DNA of 16,126 nucleotides from Planctomycetaceae bacterium (lineage in GTDB: Bacteria; Planctomycetota; Planctomycetia; Pirellulales; Lacipirellulaceae), in assembly GCA_002713555.1 (NCBI GenBank), contig PATG01000007.1:1-16126 (forward strand), in the 5' to 3' direction. This document shows positions 15,306 through 16,126 of the stretch, one piece after another. Each line of letters starts with the position of its first letter. Position 1 is the first letter of the stretch. The notes under the pieces were generated by a model. It was not told where the DNA came from. It saw only the letters and a list, made by a program, of their open reading frames with translations, and searched no databases. A program made the translations under genes and the position numbers.

Positions 15306-15821
15306 ATGACCGGAAAAAGAATCGCGGTCACCGGCACACCAGGTGTGGGAAAAACCTCCTTTTGTCAAAAAGCAAAATGGCCATCAATCAGTGTGCAAGA
15401 GCTTGCGATTCAGCATGGATGTATAGAAGAAATCGATGAGGATGGTGCGGCTCCAATCGATGTTGAAACACTTCGAGAAGTTGTGACTTGGCCACAAATG
15501 GATTGTTTACTCATCGATGGACATCTCTCACATTTGCTTCCAATCGATGCAGTGATCGTCATTCGGTGCAATCCCTCGGCTCTTCGAGAACGACTTGAAA
15601 ATAGAGCGTATTCAGCAGAAAAAATTAGTGAAAATATCGATTGTGAATTGATTGGATTAATCGCCGCAGAGTGCCTAGATTTACCACATTTGGAGTTGAA
15701 TTCGGAAGATGGTTTGGAGTCGATGATTGCGTCTGCAGAGGCTTGGATTACAGATGGATTCAAACCTCGGAGGCCAAGCGAACCAATTGATTGGATTCAG
15801 GAAATTCACGGAGAGGATTAA
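15306..15821 (+). CDS. Fap7/AK6-type adenylate kinase, ribosome assembly factor
   Basis: A 171-residue P-loop NTPase of the adenylate kinase 6/Fap7 (hCINAP) family. In archaea and eukaryotes this protein binds small-subunit protein uS11 and helps late 30S/40S assembly, with weak adenylate kinase activity. The Walker A is GTPGVGKT (10-17). DGHLSHLLP (71-79) is the family hallmark in place of the usual NMP-binding site region. VIRCNPSALRERLENRAYS leads to the LID-type helix EKISENIDCE. The Walker B-like DCLLIDGH is intact. ATG 15306 is 12 nt after the previous stop, with a weak GTGATG upstream. It ends directly against the next start codon (TAAATG). It is a second ribosome-biogenesis gene in the window, separate from ksgA. 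Confidence 0.92.
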   Translation: MTGKRIAVTGTPGVGKTSFCQKAKWPSISVQELAIQHGCIEEIDEDGAAPIDVETLREVVTWPQMDCLLIDGHLSHLLPIDAVIVIRCNPSALRERLENRAYSAEKISENIDCELIGLIAAECLDLPHLELNSEDGLESMIASAEAWITDGFKPRRPSEPIDWIQEIHGED

Positions 15822-16126
15822 ATGGCATTTGAAAAAGCAAGAGGAATTCATACGAAAATGCTGAAACCCATTGTGGATAGGATGTCAAACGTTGATCCTG
15901 CAACACTAACTTGGATTAGTGTCCTGTTTGCTGCAGGCTGTTGCTATCTCTTGGCCACGGCTTCTAGAGACGCTGATGGTGCTTGGAGATTACTTGGCGC
16001 CTTTGCACTGCTACTCATCGCGGCAGAATTGGATGCACTCGATGGAGCAGTTGCCAGGGCTTATGATAAGGTTTCAAAGTACGGAGATTGGTTAGATCAC
16101 ACTATCGATCGATTGGTTGATTTAAG
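15822..16126 (+). CDS. CDP-alcohol phosphatidyltransferase, 3' part outside window
   Basis: The first 101 residues of a membrane enzyme that joins a CDP-activated lipid to an alcohol head group. The complete class signature is visible near residues 71-93: DALDGAVAR, then G and two further Asp residues (GDWLDHTIDR), matching DG-x2-AR-x8-G-x3-D-x3-D, with the four Asp that hold the metal. One helix (about residues 30-46) precedes it and a second (about 55-70) leads into the motif. In archaea this family makes archaetidylinositol-phosphate, archaetidylglycerol-phosphate or archaetidylserine; which one cannot be told from this fragment. ATG 15822 directly follows the TAA of the kinase gene, with GGAGAGG 5 nt upstream. 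Last visible gene of the plus-strand series. Confidence 0.93.
   Translation, partial: MAFEKARGIHTKMLKPIVDRMSNVDPATLTWISVLFAAGCCYLLATASRDADGAWRLLGAFALLLIAAELDALDGAVARAYDKVSKYGDWLDHTIDRLVDL

Noticed and set aside
1..16126. CRISPR array, insertion sequence, integrase or tandem repeat
   Set aside because: No regularly spaced direct repeats, transposase motifs or terminal repeats were seen on either strand.

Overview
The window looks archaeal, most likely a marine Thermoplasmatota-type euryarchaeon (Marine Group II/Poseidoniales-like). The strongest reason is a gene order found only in archaea: Pus10, ribosomal protein L21e, RNA polymerase subunit F (Rpb4-like), DUF655 and KsgA/Dim1. A Fap7-type kinase and an archaeal-style lipoprotein support this. 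The lineage name is inferred from overall protein character, not from a marker search.

Layout. Positions 1-793 hold the 3' part of an AT-rich plus-strand gene that looks foreign to the rest. It runs tail to tail into a long minus-strand block, 11177 down to 978. In transcription order this block is: a DnaJ-type co-chaperone, a large RND/MMPL membrane protein, a DUF971 protein, Pus10, L21e, RpoF, DUF655, KsgA, a helix-hairpin-helix/coiled-coil/zinc-ribbon protein of unknown role, and a small membrane protein. The Pus10-to-KsgA part is an information-processing cluster for tRNA pseudouridylation, ribosome assembly and transcription. Diverging at about 11.2 kb is a compact plus-strand series, probably one operon: a methylthioadenosine/S-adenosylhomocysteine deaminase-like amidohydrolase, a Ca2+-dependent phosphoinositide phospholipase C-like lipoprotein, a CAX-type Ca2+/H+ antiporter, a two-helix membrane protein, a Fap7/AK6 kinase, and a CDP-alcohol phosphatidyltransferase cut by the window end.

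Points worth a second look. A PI-PLC-like lipoprotein, a calcium antiporter and a phospholipid head-group transferase sit in one likely operon. The RND protein carries about 60 extra residues that would add two membrane segments to its second half. Three perfect hairpins fill the 146-nt gap after ksgA. C-rich/TATA/G-rich palindromes lie upstream of L21e and the RND gene. The unknown zinc-ribbon protein sits next to the translation cluster. I see no rRNA, tRNA, CRISPR array, insertion sequence or integrase, and no gene-free stretch over 300 bases (the longest gap is about 185 nt).
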